From the NCBI RefSeq assembly GCF_000741785.1, contig NZ_JGZP01000018.1:1-41854 (forward strand): a stretch of DNA of 41,854 nucleotides, written 5' to 3'. Under the pieces are notes generated by a model that was not told the DNA's origin, made no database searches, and worked only from the letters and a program-made list of their open reading frames with translations. The DNA comes from Bifidobacterium stellenboschense (lineage in GTDB: Bacteria; Actinomycetota; Actinomycetes; Actinomycetales; Bifidobacteriaceae). The position numbers and the translations under genes are program-made. This document shows positions 34,118-41,854 of the stretch, one piece after another. Positions within the stretch are counted from its first letter, which is position 1, and each line of letters opens with the position of its first letter.

Positions 34118-36064
34118 GTGTCTGAATGGGATACTTGGTCATCCGCCGCGCGCACTCGGTCCGGCATCGCCGCACGGACCGGTTCCGGTATCAGCCGTAT
34201 CTGGCTCGCCGCCGCGCGTCTCTGGTTCGCCGACCGCCGGCCCTCGACCTTCACCGTCGCGTTGCGCAAGCGCTTTCTTCTCTACTTCGCCCTGATTGCC
34301 ACATGCTGGCTGCCGTGGATCGCGCTCACGTGGCCCGGCGCCATGCGCGACGACACGATGGCCCAGTACCTTCAGGCGATGGGCCTGCACCACTACTACA
34401 CGCAGCATCCGCTGTTCGACACCCTGATCTTCGGTCTCTTCTGGCGTTTCGGCGCCATGGTCTTCGGCTCCCCGCTCGCCGGCCAGGCCGCCTACACGAT
34501 CGCGCAGGCGCTCGCCCTCGCCGCCGGCGGCGCGTTCATCCTCTGCTACATCCGCAAACTCGGCGCGCCCCTATGGCTCGTCACCCTCGGCCTCGTCTAC
34601 GCGGCGACGAGTTATGTGGTCGTCGGCGCCACAACGACGATGGGCAAGGATTCGCTGCACACGGTCTTCTTCCTCCCGATGGCGGTGATCTTCACCGAAA
34701 CGTGCCTTACGCGCGGCCGCGTGCTGCGCCGCATGCCGGTCGCCGTTGCGTTCACGCTGTTCACGTTCGCGTCCGTCGCGTCGAAGCGCACGGCCCTGCC
34801 CATCGTCGTCTGCGGCGGTATCGGATTGCTGTGCGTCTGCGCCGGGCGGAAATCCCGTGCCTCCGACCGTGCCCCCGCCGAATCCGTGGTACCGCGTCTT
34901 TCCGAATCCGTGGTACCCCGCCTCTCCGACCGCGCCCGGGCCGCGATCTGCCTAATCGTCGCCGTCCTCCTCGCGCAAGCCGTGTTCGCGCCGATCGCCG
35001 CCGCCGCGACCCACGCGAGCAAATCCCCCGGCCGCGAGGTGTGGGGCATCGTCACGCAGCCGGTCGCCCGCCTCGCCCACGACGACCCGTCCGCGATCAC
35101 CCCCGCGCAGCGCCGCGCGTTGAACGGCATCATGGACCTCGACAAGGCCGCCGCGGCCATCAACCCGCATCGGACCGACGAGACGTTCCACACGCTCAAG
35201 GAGCCGCGCCGCGACGCCGACGGCACCGTCATCGCGCCCGGCCCGACCTCCGCGCAGAAGCTCGCGGCCGTGCGCGCGTGGGCGCGGCTCGGCCTCTCGC
35301 ATCCGCTCGTCTACGCGCGCACGTACGCCGCCCAGACGCGCGGATGGTGGGATCCGAACGTCAATTTCGCCTACCCCACGGACTCCGACTACCTGCTGCG
35401 CGACGGGTATCTGCGGCAATGGTCCACATATCTGACCGCCGCCGAGGTGCGCCGCGCGGGCGGCGGCATCGGCGGCAACGAAACGTCCGCCAATCCCGCC
35501 ACGTCCGGCGAGTCCGCGCGCATGACCGCCATCGCGCGAGACCTCGCGCCGCTCGCCGGCACATCGGACAGGCTGCAGTGGCAGCGCGACACGTTGCGCG
35601 CGGTCCGCGACTGGGCGCGCGGCGCGAACGCCGGCACGGTCGCGGCGGCCTCCGGCACCGCCGCCCGTCCCGGCAATCCGCTCACGTCGATGGCGCTCTA
35701 CGTCACGTGGATTCCGTTGATGATCGCGCTCGCGCTGATCGCGGAGGCGGTGATGATGCGACATCGCCGCCGCGGGGATTCCGCCGATTCCCGTGATTCC
35801 CGCGATGATCGGGAATCACGCGCGGATTCCGATGCGTCCGAACCCATGATGGACGGTTCTGGGGTGGATGATTCCCGGGGCGGGGCCACCGCGTCCATCG
35901 GCCCGCGTCTCGCCGCATTCGGATTGCTGGTCTTCACCGTGATGTCGCTGTACGCCTCGCCCGAGGCGCTGTTCTGGTACCCGATTCCGGTGTTCACCGC
36001 CCTGCCGCTGTTCACGACCCTGCCGTTCCTTCGCGGAGACTCGGAGCTCGCCCCTACGCGATGA
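34118..36064 (+). CDS. Polytopic membrane protein, DUF6020/GT-C-like
   Basis: A 648-residue membrane protein with about ten hydrophobic segments, resembling proteins annotated DUF6020 in bifidobacteria. The start is GTG 34118 (MSEWDTW). The first outside loop reads WPGAMRDDTMAQYLQ followed by HHYYTQHPLFDTLIFG; the DD and the HPLFDT pattern resemble the acidic loop of GT-C transferases acting on lipid-linked sugars, so a sugar transferase role is possible but unproven. A large outside loop (about 290-530) lies between helices. Near the C-terminus a low-complexity Ser/Asp/Arg insert (about 555-580) is built from GATTCC repeats. The 3' end overlaps the convergent YhgE gene by 11 bases. Confidence 0.75.
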   Translation: MSEWDTWSSAARTRSGIAARTGSGISRIWLAAARLWFADRRPSTFTVALRKRFLLYFALIATCWLPWIALTWPGAMRDDTMAQYLQAMGLHHYYTQHPLFDTLIFGLFWRFGAMVFGSPLAGQAAYTIAQALALAAGGAFILCYIRKLGAPLWLVTLGLVYAATSYVVVGATTTMGKDSLHTVFFLPMAVIFTETCLTRGRVLRRMPVAVAFTLFTFASVASKRTALPIVVCGGIGLLCVCAGRKSRASDRAPAESVVPRLSESVVPRLSDRARAAICLIVAVLLAQAVFAPIAAAATHASKSPGREVWGIVTQPVARLAHDDPSAITPAQRRALNGIMDLDKAAAAINPHRTDETFHTLKEPRRDADGTVIAPGPTSAQKLAAVRAWARLGLSHPLVYARTYAAQTRGWWDPNVNFAYPTDSDYLLRDGYLRQWSTYLTAAEVRRAGGGIGGNETSANPATSGESARMTAIARDLAPLAGTSDRLQWQRDTLRAVRDWARGANAGTVAAASGTAARPGNPLTSMALYVTWIPLMIALALIAEAVMMRHRRRGDSADSRDSRDDRESRADSDASEPMMDGSGVDDSRGGATASIGPRLAAFGLLVFTVMSLYASPEALFWYPIPVFTALPLFTTLPFLRGDSELAPTR

Positions 36065-38366
36065 CCTTGGTGCTTTCCACCTTGGCCACATACCACTGGT
36101 TGAACCGCACCAAGGGCTTCCTCAGCACGAGTCCGATGAGCAGCAGCGGCGGGATGACCAGCAGCAGCGCGCCCATCGCACGCCAGTAATCCATGTCGTA
36201 GATGCCGGCGATGGCGGCGCGGATCATCGTCACCGCGTGGGTGACGGGCAACGCCGGGCTGATCGCGCCCAGCCATCCGGGCAGCATCTGCAACGGGTAG
36301 GCGGCGTTCGAACCGGCGATCTGCATGATGAGCATGAGTACGCCGATCGCCTTGCCCACGTTGCCGAAGCTCACCACCATCGTGTAGGCGAAGAACGAGA
36401 ACACCAGCGAGCTCACCCATCCGGTGAGCATGAACAGCAGCGGATGCACGGCCTGCACGTGGATGAACAGCAGCGCGCCGCCGAACGAGAACGTGCTCTG
36501 CAGCAGCGCGATCAGCGCGAAGATCCCGTAATGGCCGAGATACATCTGATGCGGGCGCGGGTCGCCGAGTTCGCGGCGCACACGATGCGAGACGGTCGTC
36601 TTCAACGTGACCGCCATGAGCAGTGCGCCCACCCACAACGGCAGCAGCAGGTAGAGCGGCGCGAGCGACGAACCGAAGCTCTCCACCGGGAACACGGCCT
36701 TGCGTTGCAGCGCGACCGGCGCGGCCAACGTGGCGGCCAGCGTGTCCGGATCGTTGCCGAGCACCTCCTTGACCATGCTCATGTCGCCGCTGTTCAGCGC
36801 GGCGGCGAGCTTCTCGTCGAACGCGCCGAGCCGCTTGCCGGCCTTCGCGAGCTTGCCGGACACGTCGGTGAGCGTCTGCTGCACCTCGGCGAGTCCGGTC
36901 TTCGCGTTCGCGGCGGTCGTGTCGAGGTCGCCGAGCGTGGTCTTGAGTTTCGCCGCGCCCGCGTCGAGCACCTGCGTCGCGTCGGTCACGGACGCGTTCA
37001 ACTGGGCGAGCTGCGGTTTGACCTGCGTGTCGAAGTTCGATTTCACGCCGGCGATCGCGGACTGCGCCTGCGTGGCGAGATCCCTGACCTGCGCGTGCTG
37101 GTTCTGCACGTCCGTGTTCTTCGCGCGCACCGCGTCCGCGGCGTCGGTCAGACGCGTCTGCAGCGTCTGCTGCACGCCGATCGCCGTGTCCAACCGGTCG
37201 AGCATCGGCTGCAGCACGGATTGCAGATTCTCCGGCAGCTTGGCCTGCAGGTCGGCGATCGACTGGCGGATCGACTGGTATTCGGCGATCTGGTCGCCCA
37301 CGTGCTTCGCCTGCGTGTCGAGCGCGGCGGCCGTGTCGGTGGCCTGCGTGCCCGCGTTCGCGTACAGCGTGTCCACCGCGTCGGCGACCGCGCCGTAGCT
37401 GTCGGCGCTGGATGCGACCGCGCCGGCGAGCGTGTCCGCCGCGGTGGTCATTGCGCCGGACAGGTCGGTCGCGCCTTGTTTCGCGGTGTCCAGTTGGGAG
37501 CCGGCGGCGGTCGCGGCGTTCGACGCGTTGGCGAGCAGCGCGCTCGAATCGTCGAGCAGCGCGCTCGCCGAGCCGGTAATCGTCGCGTAGCTGGACAGCA
37601 TCGACGACGTGTCGTTGAGCGTGGTCGCGAAGTCGCCGATGTTCGCGCTGAACCGTGCGAGCGCGGTCTGCGCGCCCGGCTCGGAGAGGTCGTCGGCGAG
37701 CTGCGACGCGATGGAGAGCGCGGTGCTCGTCAGCGTCTTCGCGAACATCTGGTTGATCTGCGTGCTCACCTCGTTCGCGCCCTCGTTGGTGAGGTTCGGC
37801 GCGAGCGCGTTCTTCTTCTCGTTGTCGTAGTAGTCGATCTTCACGTTGTCGACGTCGGCGGAGAAGAACGTCATCATCTTCTTGCTGAAGTCCTTGGGGA
37901 TGACGATGGCCGCATAGTATTTGCCGGATTTCGTGCCGTCGATCGCGTCGGCCTTCGTGGTGATCGTCCAGTCGAGCTGCGAGTTGGCGCGCAGCGTGTT
38001 GACGACGGTGTCGCCGATCGTCATCTTCACCGGAATCAGGTCGGACTTGTAGCCTTCGTCGACGCTCGCGACCGCGAACTTCAGGTTCTTGAGGTCGCCG
38101 AACGGGTTCCAGCTGGCGGCGATGTTGAACCAGGAGAACAATCCGGGGATCGACACGAGGCCGATCACGATGATGATGGAGACGACGTTGCTGAACATGC
38201 GGCGCACGTCGCCGACGAACAGCCGCCACGTCTTGTGCGTGACGCGCGGCGCCGCGGCGTGCGCGCCGGCCGCGGTGCCCACGGCCGCGGCACGGCGCGT
38301 ACCCGCGTCACCGCCGATGGAATCGGCGATGGGCTCGATGCGTTCGGTCGTATCGTTCACGCTCAT
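36054..38366 (-). CDS. YhgE/Pip-family membrane protein, second of pair
   Basis: A 770-residue protein of the YhgE/Pip (phage infection protein) family, related to ABC-2-type permeases. One helix near the N-terminus (about 60-80) precedes a long outside region (about 90-540) that is largely coiled coil (many Ala/Asp/Gln heptads, with AIVIPKDFSKKM as a family motif). Five or six C-terminal helices follow (about 555-750). ATG 38366 overlaps the upstream stop as ATGA and has GGGGAGG upstream, so the two genes form one operon. The role of this family in bifidobacteria is unclear; some relatives act in export, including of type VII-like substrates, or as phage receptors. Confidence 0.9.
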   Translation of the reverse strand: MSVNDTTERIEPIADSIGGDAGTRRAAAVGTAAGAHAAAPRVTHKTWRLFVGDVRRMFSNVVSIIIVIGLVSIPGLFSWFNIAASWNPFGDLKNLKFAVASVDEGYKSDLIPVKMTIGDTVVNTLRANSQLDWTITTKADAIDGTKSGKYYAAIVIPKDFSKKMMTFFSADVDNVKIDYYDNEKKNALAPNLTNEGANEVSTQINQMFAKTLTSTALSIASQLADDLSEPGAQTALARFSANIGDFATTLNDTSSMLSSYATITGSASALLDDSSALLANASNAATAAGSQLDTAKQGATDLSGAMTTAADTLAGAVASSADSYGAVADAVDTLYANAGTQATDTAAALDTQAKHVGDQIAEYQSIRQSIADLQAKLPENLQSVLQPMLDRLDTAIGVQQTLQTRLTDAADAVRAKNTDVQNQHAQVRDLATQAQSAIAGVKSNFDTQVKPQLAQLNASVTDATQVLDAGAAKLKTTLGDLDTTAANAKTGLAEVQQTLTDVSGKLAKAGKRLGAFDEKLAAALNSGDMSMVKEVLGNDPDTLAATLAAPVALQRKAVFPVESFGSSLAPLYLLLPLWVGALLMAVTLKTTVSHRVRRELGDPRPHQMYLGHYGIFALIALLQSTFSFGGALLFIHVQAVHPLLFMLTGWVSSLVFSFFAYTMVVSFGNVGKAIGVLMLIMQIAGSNAAYPLQMLPGWLGAISPALPVTHAVTMIRAAIAGIYDMDYWRAMGALLLVIPPLLLIGLVLRKPLVRFNQWYVAKVESTKVIA

Positions 38367-40990
38367 TGCGCGTGCCTCCCCTCGTGCGTCGGATTGAGCG
38401 GTTGCGCGAGTTTCTCCCGCACGCGTTCGCGCTTGCGCGCCTTCGCCTTCTCGCGGATGCGTTCGCGCTCGCGGATGTACGTGCGGATCGCCTCGTCGTC
38501 CAGGTTGCCGAGTTCCATCTGCCGGCGCAGGTTGTCGTTCATGAATTCGATGGTGAGCAGGAACGCGATGATGATGAGGATCCAGATGATCCACGCGAGC
38601 AGCGCCTCGAGCTTCGTGTTCGGCGTGAGCGAGAACGTGACGGCGAGGATGACCGGCACGACGATGCCGGCGACGAGCGCGCCCTGCTTGAGCCGCGGGT
38701 AGTGGACGGCGAAGCGGGCCGCCTGCCGTTCGATGCGCTCGCGGTAGCCTTCGTGGCTGGACAGCATGCGCACGGCCGTGGAGAGCCGGTATTCGGTGCC
38801 GGGCATGTGCACCGGTTCGCCGATGATCATGTCGCTTTCCTCGATCTCGCGCGCGAACAGGCGGTTCATGTTCGCCATGAGCGGGCGGACGAACAGGCCG
38901 ATCGCGAGACCGACCAGGGCGAACAGCAGCAGGTGGCCGATCGCCGCGAACCATTGGCCGTCGTAGAATCCGCCGATCGTCTCGCGGAACGCGTCGATCG
39001 AATACGTGAACGGGAACATCGGGTACAGGTTGCGGAAGAAGGCCGGCATCATCTCGATCGGGTACAGGCCGGACGCGCCGGGGATCTGCAGGATGATGAG
39101 CGCCACGCACACGCCCTTGCCGACGTGCAGGAACGTGGTCGACAATGCGAAGATCAGCGAGGCGTAGACGAGCGACGTGATCACGCCGGTGAGCACGAAC
39201 GCGAACGGGTTCACGCTCTGCACGCCGATGATGAGGTCGCCGACCGTGGTCGCGAGTCCCTGCGCGGCCGCGAACACGCAGAACAGCAGGAACCGGCCCA
39301 GATAGCCCTGCGTGATCGTCATGTTCTCGATGCCTTCGTCGTCGGTTTCGAGCTTCAGGATCACGGCGAGCGCGAACGCGCCCACCCACAGCGCCATGTT
39401 GGTGAACAGCGGCGCCATGCCGGAACCGTAGGAGGCGACCGGATAGAGGATCTTCTTGTTGATCATGGTGGGGGAGAGCATGAACTCGGCGATGCGTTTC
39501 GTGTCGAGTTTGCCGTCCGAGCCGAACAGGTCGCCGAGCATGCTGGACGTGTCGAGCGCGCGCAGGTCGGTGGCGACGGTGTCGAGTTTCGTCTCCATGC
39601 CGGCGAGCGCCTTGTCGGTGTCGCCGAGCGCGGTGACGGTGTCGGCGGCGGCGCGGTCGAGCTGGTCGAGCACGACGTTCGTCTGGCTGATGAGCGCGCC
39701 CTGGCTGGTGAGGCCGCCGGCGAGCGTGCCGGTCGTGCCGGCGAGCGTGTTGAGTCCGCTGTTGAGCTGCGGCAGGGCGCCGGTGGTGAGCGTCTTGCGC
39801 GCGTTGGTGGTCGTCGTGAGCGTCGACTGCGTGGCTGTGTTGAACGTCGTGGCGAGGCCGGAGACCGACGTGACGGTTTTCGTCGTGTCGTCGTTGAGGG
39901 TTTTCGCGTTCTTCAGCGTTTCCGCGGTGGCCGCGTTGCGTTGTTCGAGTTCGTCGACGACCTTCTTGAGCGCGGTCGTGTCGATGCCGTCGGGCGGGTT
40001 CGTGACGATGGTCTTGAGCTGGTCGATGATCTGCTTGTTGGTCTGGTTGACCTGCGTGAGCGTCGTGACCGCGTCGCCGACCGCGCCGTTCGCGACGGTG
40101 ATGCCGCCGGCGATCTGGTTGACGCCGTCGGTGGCCTGCTGGGAGGCCTGCGACAGGAGCGACGTGCCGGTGTCGAGCGTGCCGGATGTGGTCGTGACGA
40201 ACGTGTTGAGTGTCGTCTGCGTGGTGCCGATGAGCTGCGACGTGCTGTTGAGTCCGGTGGTCGCGTCGTTGGCGAGGCGTTGCACGTCGGTGAGCGCCTT
40301 GCGCGCCTGCTGGGTCTTGGCCGGCGTCTGTTTGAGCGTGGCGGTGAGGTCGTCGATCTTGCCGCGCGTGTCGACGACGTCGCGGCGCGCGTCGTCGAGG
40401 GATTTCAAGGTTTTCGTCTGGAGGGTTCCGGCGGTGGTGCCGGCCTTGTCGCTCGCCTTGTTGACGGCTTCGGAGAGGACTTTGCTGACGGTGGAGACGA
40501 ACGTGCCGTTGACCTGCGTGTCGACGGTGCCGGCGCCTACGTCGGTGATCTTCGGGGCGACGGCGTTCGCCTTCTCGTTCACGTAGTATTCGAGTTGCGG
40601 GCGGTCGCCGCCGGTGACGACGCCGGCCATGCGGTCGCTGAAGTCCTTGGGGATGATGATGGCCGCGTACGCCTTGCCGGATTCGACGCGGTTCATCGCC
40701 TCGGATTGGTCGGTGAACGTCCATCCGAGCTGATGGTTCGCCTTGAGTTGCGTGACGATCTGGTCGCCGAGGTTCTGCTTGCCGATGAGCGCGCTGTTCG
40801 TGCCCTTGTCGTTGTTGGCGATGACCACCTGGATGCCCTGCGTGTTGCCGTACGGGTTCCAGAATCCCACGATGTTGAACCATGCGTACAGCGGGGGGAT
40901 GAAAGTCAGTCCGGCGGCGATGACCCATGCGGCCGGCACTTTCAGCATGCGGATGAGGTCGCGTTTGATGATCGCGAGAACGTTGCCCAT
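38363..40990 (-). CDS. YhgE/Pip-family membrane protein, first of pair
   Basis: An 875-residue protein with the same plan as its partner: N-terminal helix (about 20-40), AAIIIPKDFSDRM motif, Thr-rich coiled-coil outside region (about 150-510), and C-terminal helices (about 525-720). It then has two further helices (about 765-815) and a basic, Arg/Glu-rich cytoplasmic tail (EAIRTYIRERERIREKAKAR). The tail and extra helices are absent in the downstream partner, so the two probably form an asymmetric heterodimer. Ribosome site AGAAGGA precedes ATG 40990. An inverted pair CCTTCTACT/AGTAGAAGG (41001-41009 and 41048-41056) lies upstream and could bind a regulator. Often the pair is controlled by a TetR gene, but none is in view. 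Confidence 0.9.
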   Translation of the reverse strand: MGNVLAIIKRDLIRMLKVPAAWVIAAGLTFIPPLYAWFNIVGFWNPYGNTQGIQVVIANNDKGTNSALIGKQNLGDQIVTQLKANHQLGWTFTDQSEAMNRVESGKAYAAIIIPKDFSDRMAGVVTGGDRPQLEYYVNEKANAVAPKITDVGAGTVDTQVNGTFVSTVSKVLSEAVNKASDKAGTTAGTLQTKTLKSLDDARRDVVDTRGKIDDLTATLKQTPAKTQQARKALTDVQRLANDATTGLNSTSQLIGTTQTTLNTFVTTTSGTLDTGTSLLSQASQQATDGVNQIAGGITVANGAVGDAVTTLTQVNQTNKQIIDQLKTIVTNPPDGIDTTALKKVVDELEQRNAATAETLKNAKTLNDDTTKTVTSVSGLATTFNTATQSTLTTTTNARKTLTTGALPQLNSGLNTLAGTTGTLAGGLTSQGALISQTNVVLDQLDRAAADTVTALGDTDKALAGMETKLDTVATDLRALDTSSMLGDLFGSDGKLDTKRIAEFMLSPTMINKKILYPVASYGSGMAPLFTNMALWVGAFALAVILKLETDDEGIENMTITQGYLGRFLLFCVFAAAQGLATTVGDLIIGVQSVNPFAFVLTGVITSLVYASLIFALSTTFLHVGKGVCVALIILQIPGASGLYPIEMMPAFFRNLYPMFPFTYSIDAFRETIGGFYDGQWFAAIGHLLLFALVGLAIGLFVRPLMANMNRLFAREIEESDMIIGEPVHMPGTEYRLSTAVRMLSSHEGYRERIERQAARFAVHYPRLKQGALVAGIVVPVILAVTFSLTPNTKLEALLAWIIWILIIIAFLLTIEFMNDNLRRQMELGNLDDEAIRTYIRERERIREKAKARKRERVREKLAQPLNPTHEGRHAQ

Positions 40991-41000
40991 GCCTGTGTGT

Positions 41001-41056
41001 TCCTTCTACTTACTGCTGTCGTGCGAGACGATTTCAGTGTTCACCCTAGTAGAAGG
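41001..41056 (-). promoter_or_regulatory. Inverted repeat upstream of the YhgE operon
   Basis: CCTTCTACT (from 41001) is inverted as AGTAGAAGG (ending near 41056) across some 38 bases. On the minus strand a TTGCGG...TACTAG pair with a 16-base spacer overlaps the distal copy and may be the promoter. The proximal copy overlaps the ribosome site, so part of the match may be chance. Confidence 0.35.
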
Positions 41057-41127
41057 TGATGAAGGAACCGCAACGATTGCCGTGTCGCTAGTCAATCTGT
41101 CTAATTTTGGGGTGGTCTTCTTCCTTG

Positions 41128-41302
41128 GCCCCCTCTGACGGGACATCGCCGTGAAGCAAACGCCAGAGGCGTTTGTAGGCGATGTGCGAGCCGATATAAG
41201 ATCGGCCGCAGGCCGTCCGTACTTGCGGATGGTTGTCCGCAACGACGGCTTCTTCTTTGGCCCCCTCTGGAGGGGGCTCCCGGCGAAGCCGGGTGGGGGA
41301 GG
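41128..41302. repeat. Intergenic nested hairpin and palindromic elements
   Basis: ACATCGCC/GGCGATGT (41143-41150, 41178-41185) encloses CAAACGCC/GGCGTTTG (41157-41164, 41168-41175). The piece GCCGTGAAGCAAACGCC matches one near 27645. A full modular element follows at 41260-41302 (GCCCCCTCTGGAGGGGGC, then CCCGGC/GCCGGG hairpin and TGGGGGAGGC tail). No gene is supported in 40991-41359. Confidence 0.75.
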
Positions 41303-41359
41303 CATAGCCGGAACACAACCGTCCGCGGTATCGCTCCCCCAGTTTCGCCGGCGGAACCG

Positions 41360-41854
41360 TCAGGAGGCGATGGAGCTGCCGGAGGCCGTGGAACTGGAGT
41401 CGGTGTCGGACGAGTTGTTGGACGAACCGGAGCCCTTCGAGCTGGACGAGCCCGAGCCGGACGAGTCGGAATCGCCGTCGGAGGAGCCGCCCTGACCCTT
41501 GGAGGAGCCGCCGTTGGAGTCGCCGCCGGGGCCCATGCCGCCGCTCGGCGGTTCGCCCATCTGGCCGCCCTGGCTGTTGCCGTCGGACGAGCCGCCGGGC
41601 ATCTGGCCCATCTGGCTCGTGCCGTCGCCGCTGCGGCCGGAATCGGAGAACGCGTTGACGACCGCGCCGCCCGCCACACCGCCGAGCAGGCCGCACACCA
41701 GCGTCACGCCGGCGATGATCGCCACCGCCTTGCCGCCCAGCTTCGCGCCCTTCGGCTTGCCGCCGTCGGGCATGGCTGCGAAGCCGTTGGGAGCCGCGGG
41801 AGTGCCGGGGATGCCGGTACCGGGCGTTCCGGGCACTCCGGTACCGGAAGCGGC
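41360..41854 (-). CDS. Membrane protein with Ser/Gly/Asp-rich tail, 5' part outside window
   Basis: Only the C-terminal part is seen; the frame is open to the window edge. The visible protein starts with Pro/Gly/Thr repeats (GTPGTGIPGTPAAPNG), then a basic stretch and one membrane helix (about AVAIIAGVTLVCGLLGGVAGGAVV). It ends with about 110 residues of Gly/Ser/Asp/Met low complexity (PGGSSDGNSQGGQMGEPPSG is an example), with no folded domain after the helix. The N-terminal plan resembles bifidobacterial HtrA-type proteases and other anchored proteins, but the protease part is missing, so it is either a different protein or a shortened one. Function unknown. Confidence 0.7.
   Translation of the reverse strand, partial: AASGTGVPGTPGTGIPGTPAAPNGFAAMPDGGKPKGAKLGGKAVAIIAGVTLVCGLLGGVAGGAVVNAFSDSGRSGDGTSQMGQMPGGSSDGNSQGGQMGEPPSGGMGPGGDSNGGSSKGQGGSSDGDSDSSGSGSSSSKGSGSSNNSSDTDSSSTASGSSIAS

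Noticed and set aside
38367..40928. N-terminal extension of the second YhgE gene to 1624 residues
   Set aside because: The extension is an Arg/His-rich shadow of the upstream gene. ATG 38366, with a good ribosome site and ATGA overlap, is the true start.
36237..41059. Long plus-strand open frames opposite the YhgE genes
   Set aside because: Arg/Glu/Val-rich shadow frames with no recognisable domain; the minus-strand frames match the YhgE/Pip family.
41360..41854. HtrA-type serine protease
   Set aside because: The Pro-rich start and membrane helix are similar, but no trypsin-like domain follows before the stop.

Overview
This looks like a chromosomal stretch from a Bifidobacterium. The DNA is GC-rich, with many G/C-ending codons. 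The gene content is typical of the genus: a multidomain surface GH43 arabinosidase-like enzyme, a GPH sugar symporter, YhgE/Pip proteins, a DUF6020-like membrane protein, and an iron locus with the same order as the bfeUO-sifABCDE genes described in B. breve. The species cannot be fixed from the sequence alone. I see no tRNA, rRNA, CRISPR array, prophage or complete insertion sequence.

Left part (1-10.5 kb): a secreted, wall-anchored GH43 enzyme; a repeat-rich gap holding a degenerate 22-bp tandem repeat; and a Gfo/Idh/MocA oxidoreductase broken by one missing base. Next come an AAA ATPase with a PD-(D/E)XK-like C-terminus, whose promoter is covered by a perfect 19-bp inverted repeat, a sensor histidine kinase, and its LuxR-type response regulator (also carrying a one-base frameshift). 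A RhuM-family gene follows. The AT-rich promoters and lower GC of the ATPase and RhuM genes suggest acquired DNA.

Middle (10.5-24.7 kb): an AAT-family amino acid permease, a very large FtsX-type permease with no adjacent ATPase, a family 2 glycosyltransferase, a small membrane protein, an ApbE flavin transferase, a two-gene unit (Pro-rich membrane protein plus a large secreted protein with RCC1-like repeats), and a GPH-family symporter.

Iron region (25-34 kb): FTR1 permease (bfeU), P19-type iron-binding lipoprotein (bfeO), DUF2318 Fe-S-type membrane protein, two MacB/FtsX-like permeases, their ATPase, and an FMN-binding lipoprotein. The likely scheme is capture of iron outside the membrane by the P19 lipoprotein and passage through FTR1. 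The DUF2318, ABC and FMN-binding proteins would supply redox and/or energy-dependent help. The ApbE enzyme encoded 15 kb away could attach FMN covalently to the last protein. A hairpin overlapping the bfeO stop codon separates the two halves.

Right end (34-41.9 kb): a DUF6020-like polytopic membrane protein, two overlapping YhgE/Pip genes on the minus strand, and a membrane protein that runs off the window.

The gaps between genes are full of a modular palindromic element (a GC-rich palindrome, a second small hairpin, then a GGG-rich tail). At least a dozen copies occur, several inside the iron operon, and one places a Shine-Dalgarno sequence inside a 22-bp palindrome. This element family, the two frameshifts and the flavin/iron combination are the points most worth following up.
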